DNA of 14,845 bases from Dactylosporangium aurantiacum (GCF_000716715.1 NZ_JNYJ01000089.1:1-14845), one strand, 5' to 3'. Positions 1-7,159 are shown, numbered from the stretch's first letter. Notes: a model not told the origin generated them from the sequence alone. A program made the numbers and translations.

Positions 1-841
1 CTCGGCAGATAACTCAACAGCATGAGAAGTGCACGCTCCGGAAATCGTTCGGTCTGGGCACTGGCGTTCACTTCACCCTGCCAGCCCGTTCACCGCGGGT
101 GGAATCCAGACCAAGTCGATCGGTTCGGCCGGGCCGCTGACACGGACGCGAGCGCGTTCCCTCACGTCGGCGACACCGTCGCCGGACACGGCCGGCGACA
201 TGGCGCGCCCGGCGACGGCACGGGCCTCCTCCACGCCGTCTGCAAATCGGCGCCCCGGCGGCTCGTTCATCTCCGGCGGCCAGACCCACGGCGTCACGTC
301 CGGCGGTTCTGGCAACGAGTCGACCTACACCGGCAGGACATGGATCGGCGGGCCAGACGGTCCGGGGTGCCGCTCGTCGTGTGCGGCCCCACCGTGTCGA
401 TACAACAGGCGCTGCGGGGCGGCCGTTCCGCTCGGTCCCCGTCCGGCCAGGACCTCGCAGATCAGGATCTCGCCGAACGTGGGGTCGGCCTGATCGGGCG
501 GCCGTCAACGACCGGATGCTCGAGCAGGCCCGGCGGCGTCGGCGGAACGTCGATGTCCGCGTGGGTGACGCCCACCGGCTGCCGATCCAGGACCTGCCGG
601 TCACCGGGTACCACGCAGACAAGATCCTCTACGAGAGTCGGCCCTCTGCGCAGCAGGCTCGCGGCAGTCGACGACTGCATACCCGCCTTCGCCGACGCAG
701 CCACCGTCCGGACGGCCTGGCACCTCGGTGCGGCACCTGTGCGCGACATGCCAGGCCTGTCGGTCACACCGCCCTCCACGCGTCTCGGCGGTGGTCACAT
801 CCTCGCGTCTTCTGGTGACTGCCCGACCGGGCGCGGCGACC
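1..841. other. Gene-poor left flank, probably decayed coding DNA
   Basis: No reading frame here looks like an intact protein. All long open frames are Arg/Pro/Ser-rich, overlap one another on both strands, and lack convincing ribosome binding sites, which is typical of chance open frames in very GC-rich DNA. The only recognisable fragment is a methyltransferase-like piece on the plus strand near 501-640 (separate entry). A minus-strand frame at 73-315 is open from a TTG, but an in-frame TAG lies 9 bases upstream of that TTG and I recognise no family. The first 60 bases contain a short RSGNRSV-like translation that may be chance. I read this stretch as old, degraded gene remains. Confidence 0.5.
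471..660 (+). pseudogene. Remnant of a SAM-dependent methyltransferase (tentative)
   Basis: One plus-strand frame reads RMLEQARRR, then DVRVGDAHRLPIQDL, then HADKILYE at about 501-640. This order matches the middle of class I SAM-dependent methyltransferases of the UbiE/ArsM kind: after motif I, the 'xxMLxxARxR' helix, then the 'VxxxxGDAxxLPF' strand that contacts the adenine, then 'FDxVxxxxVLxHL'. The preceding bases give a VGL-like piece in another frame, so at least one frameshift is implied. No glycine-rich motif I (DxGxGxG) and no C-terminal substrate half can be found, so the piece cannot encode a working enzyme. The match is short and rests on by-eye family recall. Confidence 0.4.
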
Positions 842-1609
842 TCAGCCGGCGGTTGGGTGGAGCAGGGTTTGGATCACCACGAACGCCGCGATGACGAACA
901 CGAGGTAGGCGAACCACCGGCGCATCCGGTCGGCGGGCAGCCGGGTGGCGAGGCGGGCGGCGACCAGCGAGCCGACGATCGCCGCGGCGGTGAAACCGGC
1001 CGCGATCCGGTAGTCGATGACCGTGTCGCCGACGTGCGCGACGAAGCCGGCCACCGAGTTGGTCACGATAATGACCAGGGACGTGCCGACGGCGGCGGCC
1101 ATCGGCAGGCCGAGCAGCAGGACGAGGGCGGGGATGATGAGGAACCCGCCGCCGACGCCGAACAGGCCGGTGAGGAACCCGACGGCCACGCCCGCACCGA
1201 CGGACTTGGGCAGGCAGCCGCGCCAGTTCACCCCGCCGCTGGGCAGGGCGCAGTCCCCGCCCTCGCCGACCTGCCGACGCAGCATCCGTACCCCGGCGGC
1301 CACCGCGAACCCGATCAGCACGATCCGAGGGTCGAGCAACCGGTTGACCGCCGCGCCCGCGAACGCCGACACCACCCCGGCGGCACCGAACACGGCGGCG
1401 ATGCGCCAGCGCACCTGTCCGCCGCGGAGCCGGGGCAGCACGGCGGCGGCCGAGGAGATCCCGACCACGAGCAGGGAGGTCGGCACCGCCGCGCGCAGCG
1501 GCAGTCCGACGCCGTAGACGAGGGCCGGCACAGCCAGGATCGAACCGCCGCCACCGAGCAGGCCGAGCAGGACTCCGATCACGGCGCCCAGACCGAGTGC
1601 TGCGATCAT
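842..1609 (-). CDS. TauE/SafE-family membrane exporter (sulfite/sulfur oxyanion), copy 1
   Basis: This encodes a 255-residue integral membrane protein of the TauE/SafE (DUF81) family, whose members export sulfite, sulfoacetate or related sulfur compounds. The start is ATG at 1609 with AGAGGAA about 8 bases upstream. The family's two-fold pseudo-repeat is visible. The first half has GLLGGGGSILAVPALVY near residues 16-32, then TSLLVVG. The second half has GLFGVGGGFLIIPALVLLLG followed by LPMAAAVGTSLVII. Hydrophobic segments cover most of the chain, with one hydrophilic loop in the middle carrying two cysteines. It lies 186 bp downstream of the MBL/rhodanese fusion on the same strand, so it could share that operon and expel the sulfite made there. 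The substrate is inferred from context; the family assignment is strong. Confidence 0.88.
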   Translation of the reverse strand: MIAALGLGAVIGVLLGLLGGGGSILAVPALVYGVGLPLRAAVPTSLLVVGISSAAAVLPRLRGGQVRWRIAAVFGAAGVVSAFAGAAVNRLLDPRIVLIGFAVAAGVRMLRRQVGEGGDCALPSGGVNWRGCLPKSVGAGVAVGFLTGLFGVGGGFLIIPALVLLLGLPMAAAVGTSLVIIVTNSVAGFVAHVGDTVIDYRIAAGFTAAAIVGSLVAARLATRLPADRMRRWFAYLVFVIAAFVVIQTLLHPTAG

Positions 1610-1795
1610 CGTGGATTCCTCTGCGGGATCGGCAGCTCGCGGGCGACGGTTCGCGAGGTGTGCCCGCCGCTGTCGCCGGTACGGTCGGCCGCGACGGTGG
1701 CCGCAGTCGAGGCAGTCATGGCCGGCCGGCGACCGTCGCCCTGGATTCCACGAGGTGGCGCAGTTCGTCGCTGGGCAGGGTGGCGCCTTCCACGG

Positions 1796-3199
1796 TCAGC
1801 TGCCTTCCTGGTCAGTGGTGACGGTGGGCAGTCCTTCCGCAGCGACCCCGGCGTACGCGTCGTCGATGTGCACGACGCGGCGGCCGGCACGGACGAGCAA
1901 GCTGGTCGCCGCCGCCGCCCGGTAGCCGGAGCCGCAGTGCACCCAGACCGCCCCGTCAGGCACGGTGTCGAGGCGGTGCGGCAGGTCGGGCAGCGGGAGG
2001 TGCACCGCGCCGTCGATGTGCCCGGCGCGCCACTCGTTGCCCATCCGCACGTCGAGCACGACGTCAGGGGCGGGCAGCCCGTGCGGGGGCCGGCCGTCGT
2101 AGGCGGCGGCCAGGTCGGCGAAGGTCGCGGTGGTCAGCTCGCCAAGCCAAGAGGCGTCACCGCCGGCCAGCTCCTGCGGAGAGCCGGTGGCCGCGGCGGC
2201 GGGCCGGTCGATGCCGATCCGGGCCAGTTCCCGCTGCGCGGCGGCCACCTGCTGCGGTGACTCCCCGAGCAGGGTGATCGGGGCGCCCCACGGGGCCAGC
2301 CAGCCCAGCCAGGTGGACATCGGCCCGTCCAGGCCGAAGCTCAGCGTGCCGGTCAGGTGCTGGTGGGCGAACGCCTTGCGCGAGCGTAGGTCCACCACCC
2401 ACTCCCCCGCGGCGATCCGGGTGCGCAGCTCGTCGGCGTTCGCGGGCCGGACGGGGGTCAGGTCGATCGGGTCGGCGCCGTCGGCGTTGCGGGCGCCCAT
2501 GTGGGCGTAGTACGCCGGGTAGGCGTCCAGCCCGGCAAGGGTCGTGATGACGAAGTCGTCGGCCTCCAGCCGCAGCACCGGGTTGGCGGAGCGCTCCCTG
2601 CCGATGGTGGACTCCGGCGCGTCGGACTGGGTGGCCGAGCAGAAGCTGCCGAACCCGTGCGTGGGCCACACCTGCGCACCGTCGGGCAGCAGGTCGGCCA
2701 GCCGGCGGGCGGAGGCGTGCTGATGCAGGGCCAGGGTGTGGGCGTGCTCCTTGCCGAGCAGGTCGGTCCGGCCCGTGGTGCCGAACAGCAGCGACCCGCC
2801 GGTGAACACCCCGACCGGCCCGGAAGGTCCGTGCAGCACGTACGACAGGTGGTGGAACGTGTGTCCCGGCGTCGCCACCACGGCCAGCCGCAATTGCGCG
2901 GACACGGTGATCTCGTCGCCGCCGCTCACCGACACCCGGTGGAATGCCACCGCGTCGGCCGCTGCCACCAGGTACGCCGCGCCGGTCACCTTCGCCAGCG
3001 CTAGCCCGCCGGAGACGTAGTCGTTGTGCAGGTGGGTCTCCACCACGTGCGTGATGCGCACACCGAGCCGGCCGGCCAGCGCGAGGACGCGGTCGATGTC
3101 GCGTTGCGGGTCGACCACCACCGCGACCTGGCCGTCGTGGGCCAGGTAGCTGCGGTCACCCAAGGACGAGGTCGCCACGACCTCGACGTCGATCGTCAT
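1796..3199 (-). CDS. MBL-fold/rhodanese fusion, persulfide dioxygenase-like with altered metal site
   Basis: This 467-residue cytoplasmic protein has a metallo-beta-lactamase (MBL) domain (about 1-240) and two rhodanese modules (about 250-345 and 365-467). It resembles the ETHE1/CstB-type enzymes that oxidise persulfides to sulfite. Visible motifs are THLHND (His56, His58, Asp60), PGHT (His113), GRTDL and WPTHGFGSFC (His181). The usual TGD, whose Asp binds iron in ETHE1, reads TGGS here (133-136). The first rhodanese module has no cysteine in its loop; the second has HCGSGYR, catalytic Cys422. The start is ATG at 3199, chosen because AAAGGTG precedes it and MTIDVEV fits the family's N-terminus. 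The frame stays open upstream to 3481 through a rhodanese relic. Two CstR-type operators lie 280-345 bp upstream. Activity as a true dioxygenase is uncertain. Confidence 0.85.
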   Translation of the reverse strand: MTIDVEVVATSSLGDRSYLAHDGQVAVVVDPQRDIDRVLALAGRLGVRITHVVETHLHNDYVSGGLALAKVTGAAYLVAAADAVAFHRVSVSGGDEITVSAQLRLAVVATPGHTFHHLSYVLHGPSGPVGVFTGGSLLFGTTGRTDLLGKEHAHTLALHQHASARRLADLLPDGAQVWPTHGFGSFCSATQSDAPESTIGRERSANPVLRLEADDFVITTLAGLDAYPAYYAHMGARNADGADPIDLTPVRPANADELRTRIAAGEWVVDLRSRKAFAHQHLTGTLSFGLDGPMSTWLGWLAPWGAPITLLGESPQQVAAAQRELARIGIDRPAAAATGSPQELAGGDASWLGELTTATFADLAAAYDGRPPHGLPAPDVVLDVRMGNEWRAGHIDGAVHLPLPDLPHRLDTVPDGAVWVHCGSGYRAAAATSLLVRAGRRVVHIDDAYAGVAAEGLPTVTTDQEGS

Positions 3200-3239
3200 T
3201 GCGATTTTCACCTTTCGTCGGTTCCGGGCGTCCACATCG

Positions 3240-3481
3240 GCGTCAGCGGCGGCCGACGCCCTGGACCACCGGGCCGCCGCCTCCGGCCAGACCTGTGTGC
3301 CACCGGCCGGCGACCACGCCTGCGCACCCACCGCGGAGAACACGTGCGCGGCGACGCCGTGGTTGCCTGGGCGGCACGCCGCGACCACCTGGCGGTCGGC
3401 GTACTGACCCGCGACGGCCCCGAGCTGCTCCAGCGGAGCATTCACCGCACCGGGTGTACGGTCACCACCTCGACCTCTCAT
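3240..3481 (-). pseudogene. C-terminal half of a rhodanese domain, N-terminally truncated relic
   Basis: The minus-strand frame directly upstream of, and in phase with, the MBL/rhodanese gene reads like the second half of a single-domain rhodanese. PGAVNAPLEQL is followed by DRQVVAACRPGNHG, then VGAQAWSPAGGTQVWPEAA, matching the family order 'PGAxNxPL', 'CRSGNRS' and 'AxxxxGGxxAW'. The loop cysteine is present, but the Arg of CRxGNR is His here. The N-terminal strand and helix (LLDVRxxxEF) are missing: the frame reaches an ATG at 3481 that lies inside the operator palindrome. No stop separates it from the fusion gene, so a read-through fusion is formally possible. However, the good ribosome binding site at the internal ATG (3199) and the missing half make a relic more likely. 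Confidence 0.6.
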
Positions 3482-3495
3482 ACCCTACGGGGTAT
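3480..3495. promoter_or_regulatory. CstR/CsoR-type operator palindrome, site 1
   Basis: The 16-mer ATACCCTACGGGGTAT is an inverted repeat with one mismatch in the G/C arms. It matches the general TACCC-N4-GGGTA layout bound by CsoR-family repressors. It lies upstream of the leftward MBL/rhodanese gene, 48 bp from site 2. Confidence 0.75.
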
Positions 3496-3524
3496 CAAGA
3501 GATACATACGTTGACGTCAAAACG

Positions 3525-3543
3525 ATTATACCCCCCGGGGTAT
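3525..3543 (-). promoter_or_regulatory. Operator site 2 with overlapping -10 hexamer (leftward)
   Basis: The 16-mer ATACCCCCCGGGGTAT occupies 3528-3543. Read leftward, TATAAT (3530-3525), an exact -10 consensus, overlaps its end. No strong -35 is visible at standard spacing; a GCGACA sits at a short 15-bp spacing. Binding of the regulator here would cover the -10. This is probably the promoter of the leftward MBL/rhodanese gene, giving a leader of about 320 bases that contains the rhodanese relic. Confidence 0.65.
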
Positions 3544-3789
3544 TTTGTCGCGTGGGAACCGTCACTCTCGGCGGCGTCTCCGCACCTGGAGGCGGATATC
3601 GTCGACACCGACGCACCGACACAACCGCCCGGCACGCTCGTCAGGGCCGGATGTACGCCGGATGTCCGCCCACCCGCAGGCTGTCTGCAGTCCCGCCCGC
3701 TGCCACCACCACTTCCTCGGCGCGTGAATCCAACGACTTCGCCGGCGATCGGGCCGCCGTTCTTCCGGATGCCGGTACCCCGGCTGTGC
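3544..3789. other. Spacer without an intact gene
   Basis: No credible gene is visible between operator site 2 and the exporter relic. One plus-strand frame reads VRAG-C-T-P-DVR-PP-AGCLQ around 3640-3690, which faintly resembles the end of a rhodanese domain (AGFxxVRNLAGGxxAW). That would fit an ancestral rhodanese-exporter-peroxiredoxin order like the one at 12036-13830. The match is too weak to call a feature. Confidence 0.35.
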
Positions 3790-4187
3790 CACCAGTTCGT
3801 CATCGTGCCTGTTCTGGGGAGCCACCAATGCCGGTCGCCGTCGGGACGTACCTAGTCCAAGGCCACACAGCACTTCCCCGGATATCTCCAACGTCAGCAC
3901 TCACTGAGGCTGGCGTCCGTTGTGCCGCCGGATGCCCCGTCAGTGCCGGGCCGGCTCACCGGACGCCCGCCGGCAAACTCCGCGACGAGTTCGGTTGGTT
4001 CGCCGTCGGCATGGGCATCTCGTCCCGGACCGACAACGGCCCGCGGGTCCGCTGCTGCGGGACCGTCCCGCCGCAGCGCTCGCCGGCGCCAGCATCGTCA
4101 CCACCCGCACCCGCACCCGCACACCGTCGCACTGCAGCACCCCGCGCGGACAGGCTCATCCCGAGCGGGCAGCCACCGGCCGGGTGA
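3790..4187 (+). pseudogene. Decayed TauE/SafE exporter gene, 3' portion (second copy)
   Basis: This stretch is a degraded relative of the intact exporter at 12635-13546. FVIVPVL (3796-3816) corresponds to FLVVPAL. MPVAVGT (from 3828) is identical to the intact copy, and FGWFAVGMG (near 3988-4014) matches FGWFVVAMG. PLLRDRPAAALAGASIVTTR matches PLLLGGLTTALAATGIAATR, but in a different frame from its neighbours. The tail GQPPAG then stop (4185-4187) matches GQPPAR then stop. Frameshifts occur between the first and second blocks and on both sides of the PLL block. The section between MPVAVGT and FGW is 27 bp shorter than in the intact gene, and its hydrophobic character is lost. The first half of the gene is gone. 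It ends 59 bp before the intact peroxiredoxin gene. Confidence 0.8.
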
Positions 4188-4246
4188 ACACCCACAGCGA
4201 CTCGCGATCCCGCCCGAACGGCCTTCTACCAGTAGGGAGCAACCTC

Positions 4247-4948
4247 ATGACGACCACAACACCAACCGTGGCGCCGGCCCCGGAGGACACCACGGCGCCC
4301 GCGCACCTGCCGCTCATCGGTGACCCGGCTCCGCAGTTCGAGGCCGACAGCACCCACGGACGGATCCGACTGTCCGACTACGCCGGGCACTGGGTCGTGC
4401 TGTTCAGCCACCCGGCTGACTTCACCCCGGTGTGCACCACCGAGTTCGTCGCGTTCACCGAGCTCGCCGACGAGTTCGCCGCCCGCAACGTGGCGCTGCT
4501 CGGCAACTCCGTCGACTCCGTCCACAGCCACCTCGCCTGGACGCACGCCATCCACGTCAAGACCGGCATCCGCATCCCGTTCCCGATCATCGCCGACCTC
4601 GACACCAGCGTGTCCCGAGCGTACGGCATGCTGCACCCGCACATCTCGCAGACCGCCGCCGTCCGGGCCGTGTTCGTCATCGACCCCGACCAGACCATCC
4701 GCGCCGTCGTCTACTACCCGATGAACGTGGGCCGGATGATCCCCGAAATCCTCCGGCTGATCGACGCCCTGCAGACCTCCGACCGCGACAGCGTCTCGTG
4801 CCCCGCCAACTGGCGACCCGGCGACGACGTCGTCGTCGCCGCGCCCAGAACCGAAGCCGAACTGGACACCCGGCTCAGCGACACCACCCTCACGCTCACC
4901 GACTGGTACCTGGCGACCCGACCCGACCGCAGCACGGTCGCCGCCTGA
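4247..4948 (+). CDS. 1-Cys-type peroxiredoxin (Prx6/AhpC-TSA family)
   Basis: This encodes a 233-residue thiol peroxidase that reduces hydrogen peroxide, alkyl hydroperoxides and possibly hydropersulfides in the cytoplasm. The catalytic block is HPADFTPVCTTEF with peroxidatic Cys63, as in the Prx6 subfamily. Later motifs are RAYGMLHPH (125-132), VFVIDPDQTIRAVVYYP (142-158), SCPANWRPGD with a second cysteine (Cys185) and DWYLATRPDR near the C-terminus. Length and order fit Prx6-type enzymes, which have a C-terminal extension beyond the thioredoxin fold. The start is ATG at 4247, with AGGGAG seven bases upstream. The preceding open frame is the decayed exporter. An N-terminal tail of about 20 Thr/Pro/Ala-rich residues precedes the conserved fold. 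A degraded second copy lies at 13594-13830. The gene is 110 bp upstream of the response regulator and on the same strand. Confidence 0.92.
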   Translation: MTTTTPTVAPAPEDTTAPAHLPLIGDPAPQFEADSTHGRIRLSDYAGHWVVLFSHPADFTPVCTTEFVAFTELADEFAARNVALLGNSVDSVHSHLAWTHAIHVKTGIRIPFPIIADLDTSVSRAYGMLHPHISQTAAVRAVFVIDPDQTIRAVVYYPMNVGRMIPEILRLIDALQTSDRDSVSCPANWRPGDDVVVAAPRTEAELDTRLSDTTLTLTDWYLATRPDRSTVAA

Positions 4949-5009
4949 CTGCCGGACCGACCGACATCGGCACCGGCACGGCATCCGCAACTGGCCCGCT
5001 CCCCGATCC

Positions 5010-5023
5010 GGGCCGATCGGCCC
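5010..5023. repeat. 14-bp perfect palindrome upstream of the response regulator
   Basis: GGGCCGATCGGCCC reads the same on both strands. It lies between the peroxiredoxin stop and the response regulator start, 36 bp before the latter. It has no T-run, so it is a weak terminator candidate. It could be a protein-binding site or chance in such GC-rich DNA. Confidence 0.35.
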
Positions 5024-5058
5024 TGTTCGGGCGGTCACCGCGGATGGAGGGTGGAGGG

Positions 5059-5751
5059 GTGCCGGGCACCGTGTTGGTCGTCGAGGACGACCGTGAGCTG
5101 CGTGAGCTGGTCCGCCGCTACCTGGAACGGGCCGGCCACGCCGTGCACAGCACCGGCTCCGGCGCGGAGGCGATCGGTGTGCTCGCCGGCGGCGGGGTCG
5201 AGCTGATGGTGCTCGACCTCGGGCTGCCCGACGTCGACGGGCTCGACGTGCTCGCCGCCGCCCGGGACGGCCGGGAGGTGCCCGTGGTGGTGCTCACCGC
5301 CCGGGCCGCGGTCGAGGACCGCATCGACGGGCTGCGGCGCGGTGCGGACGACTACGTCACCAAACCGTTCTCCCCCACCGAATTGGCGTTGCGCGTCGAC
5401 GCGGTGCTGCACCGCACCCGCGGCGGGGCCGCGGCGTCCCCGGCGGCCACCTTCGGCGGTGCTCGGCTGCGGCTGGACGAGGCCCGGCACGAGGCCGTCC
5501 TGGACGTCGACCGGCTCGATCTGACGCCGACGGAATGGGGGCTGCTCACCGCCCTCGCCACCGTCCCGGGTCGGGTGTACTCACGGTACGAGCTGATCAA
5601 CCGGATCCGCGGGTACGAGTTCCCCGGCTACGAGCGCACGGTCGACTCGCACGTGAAGAACCTGCGCCGCAAGCTGGGTCCGGACGGCGTCCGGATCGTG
5701 GAGACGGTGCTCGGCGTCGGCTACCGGCTGGGCTGGTCCCGTGACCACTGA
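5059..5751 (+). CDS. OmpR/PhoB-family response regulator
   Basis: This encodes a 230-residue DNA-binding response regulator. Residues 1-120 form the receiver: acidic pocket E9-D10-D11, phospho-acceptor Asp53 in LMVLDLGLPDVDG, Thr80 in VVLTAR, and Lys102 in YVTKPF. The C-terminal winged-helix domain shows LTPTEWGLLTAL, RVYSRYELINRI, RTVDSHVKNLRRKL and the closing VLGVGYRL. The GTG start at 5059 has GGAGGG seven bases upstream. An in-frame ATG at 5044 would add five residues but sits on that same purine run. The gene overlaps the histidine kinase start by 11 bp, so the two are translationally linked partners. Its target promoters cannot be read from this window. Placement beside peroxide and persulfide defence genes suggests an envelope or redox stress role, but that is inference. 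Confidence 0.95.
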   Translation: MPGTVLVVEDDRELRELVRRYLERAGHAVHSTGSGAEAIGVLAGGGVELMVLDLGLPDVDGLDVLAAARDGREVPVVVLTARAAVEDRIDGLRRGADDYVTKPFSPTELALRVDAVLHRTRGGAAASPAATFGGARLRLDEARHEAVLDVDRLDLTPTEWGLLTALATVPGRVYSRYELINRIRGYEFPGYERTVDSHVKNLRRKLGPDGVRIVETVLGVGYRLGWSRDH

Positions 5752-7159
5752 CCGCAACCATCTGACCGACGCGCTGGGCGGGCGGCTGCTCGCCGCGTTC
5801 CTGCTCGTGGCGCTGTCCTCGGTGGCGGTGCTCACCGTCGCCGCGCTGGTCGCGACCGACCGCGGGCTCGCCAGCGCCCGCCAGGAGGAGCGCCGGCAGG
5901 TCGCCGACCGGGTCGCCGCCACGGCCGCCGACGCCTACATCCGTGCCGAGGGCTGGACGGGTGCCGACCTCGCACCGGCCGCGACGCTCGCCGACGGGGC
6001 CGGCGCCCGGCTCGTGGTGCTGACCGCCGATGGCGGCATGGTGTGGTCGGGGCAGGGTATGGGCTCCCGCATGGGCGGCATGCACGGTGCCGGTGCCGCC
6101 ACGGATGCCGGCGGTGGTGCGGTGCTCGAGTCGCCCGTCACCGTCGCCGGACGGTCCGTCGGGACGGTCCGGCTGGTGTTCCCCGGCGCGACGACCGGTG
6201 GCCGGACGGTCGCCTGGTCCTGGGTGGCCGGGGCGGCGCTGGTCGCCCTGGTCGCCGCGGTCCTGGTCAGCGCGTACGTCTCCAGGCGGCTGACCCGGCC
6301 GCTGGTCGCTCTCGCCGGCGCCGCCCGCCGCTTCGCCGCCGGCGAGCGTACGGCCCGCGCCCGCCTCACCGCACCGGGCGAACTGGGCGAGGTGGCGCAC
6401 GCGTTCGACACCATGGCCGACGAGGTGGTCCGCGCGGAAACGGTCCGGCGGCGGCTGGCCGCGGACGTCGCGCACGAACTGCGGACTCCCCTCGCGGCGC
6501 TGCAGGCCGGCCTGGAGGAACTGCGCGACGGCCTGCGCCCGGCCGCCCCGGCGCGGCTGGCCGCGCTGCACGACCAGACGCTACGGCTGGGGCGGGTCGT
6601 GCAGGACCTCGCCGACCTGTCCGCGGCCGAGGCCGCGGCCCTGTCCCTGCACCTGGTCGACACGGACCTCGCCGGCGTCGCCCGGGCCGCGCTCGCCGCG
6701 CAGCGGCCCGCGCTCGACGCCGCCGGGTTGACGGTCACCACCGACCTCGACACGCCGGTGCCGGTCCGCGCCGACCCTGACCGGCTGCATCAGGCGATGA
6801 CCAATCTGCTGGCCAACGCCGCCCGCTACTGCCGCGCCGGCGACCGGGTCCGCCTGCGGGCGCGCGTCGAGGACGGCGACGCGGTCCTGGAGATCGCCGA
6901 CACCGGCCCCGGCATCCCGCCGGACGAGCTGCCGCACGCATTCGAACGCCTTTGGCGCGGCCGTGACGCGGCGAACGTCGCCGGGACCGGCATCGGCCTC
7001 GCGGTCGTCCGCGAGCTGGTCACCGCCCACAGGGGCGGCGTCGCGATCGACGCGCCGCCGGGCGGCGGCCTCACCGTCACGCTTCGCTTCCCCGCGCGGG
7101 CACCTGCACGGGCATCCGCCGCCGGCAACCGGAAAGGGCACAGCCATGGCACCGCTTGA
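5741..7159 (+). CDS. Membrane sensor histidine kinase, partner of the upstream response regulator
   Basis: This 472-residue kinase starts at GTG 5741, inside the response regulator gene. Order: short cytoplasmic tail; first membrane helix about 14-38; extracytoplasmic sensor about 39-157; second helix about 158-180; HAMP linker about 181-232; and the HisKA domain with the phosphorylated His245 in DVAHELRTPL. The ATPase domain has the N box QAMTNLLANAARYC, the G1 box IADTGPGIPPDEL, LPHAFERLWRG and the G2 box GTGIGLAVVREL. All motifs needed for activity are present. The sensor domain has a Met/His/Gly cluster, with Met100, Met107, Met111, Met114 and His115, which would suit Cu(I) or another soft metal, or methionine oxidation sensing. 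Its stop lies 14 bp inside the OsmC-like gene, so all three form one transcription unit. Confidence 0.94.
   Translation: MTTDRNHLTDALGGRLLAAFLLVALSSVAVLTVAALVATDRGLASARQEERRQVADRVAATAADAYIRAEGWTGADLAPAATLADGAGARLVVLTADGGMVWSGQGMGSRMGGMHGAGAATDAGGGAVLESPVTVAGRSVGTVRLVFPGATTGGRTVAWSWVAGAALVALVAAVLVSAYVSRRLTRPLVALAGAARRFAAGERTARARLTAPGELGEVAHAFDTMADEVVRAETVRRRLAADVAHELRTPLAALQAGLEELRDGLRPAAPARLAALHDQTLRLGRVVQDLADLSAAEAAALSLHLVDTDLAGVARAALAAQRPALDAAGLTVTTDLDTPVPVRADPDRLHQAMTNLLANAARYCRAGDRVRLRARVEDGDAVLEIADTGPGIPPDELPHAFERLWRGRDAANVAGTGIGLAVVRELVTAHRGGVAIDAPPGGGLTVTLRFPARAPARASAAGNRKGHSHGTA

Noticed and set aside
22..75. RSGNRSV translation at the left edge as a rhodanese active loop
   Set aside because: Only seven residues match, the Cys would need a one-base frameshift, and nothing rhodanese-like follows.
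1606..1719. A 37-codon minus-strand frame whose TGA overlaps the exporter ATG (ATGA)
   Set aside because: The overlap is suggestive, but there is no good ribosome binding site and no recognisable sequence; the exporter has its own AGAGGAA site. Probably chance.
728..2260. Long plus-strand open frame opposite exporter copy 1 and the end of the MBL/rhodanese gene
   Set aside because: It is rich in Arg, Gly, Asp, His and Gln repeats and lies antisense to clear genes; a GC-rich shadow frame.
3479..3481. ATG at 3481 as the start of a 561-residue MBL/rhodanese protein
   Set aside because: The internal ATG at 3199 has a good ribosome binding site and the family's N-terminus; the upstream part is a half rhodanese with an altered loop.
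4222..4236. CTACCAGTAGGGAG upstream of the peroxiredoxin as an eighth CstR operator
   Set aside because: It lacks the ATACCC and GGGTAT arms; the purine part is simply the ribosome binding site.
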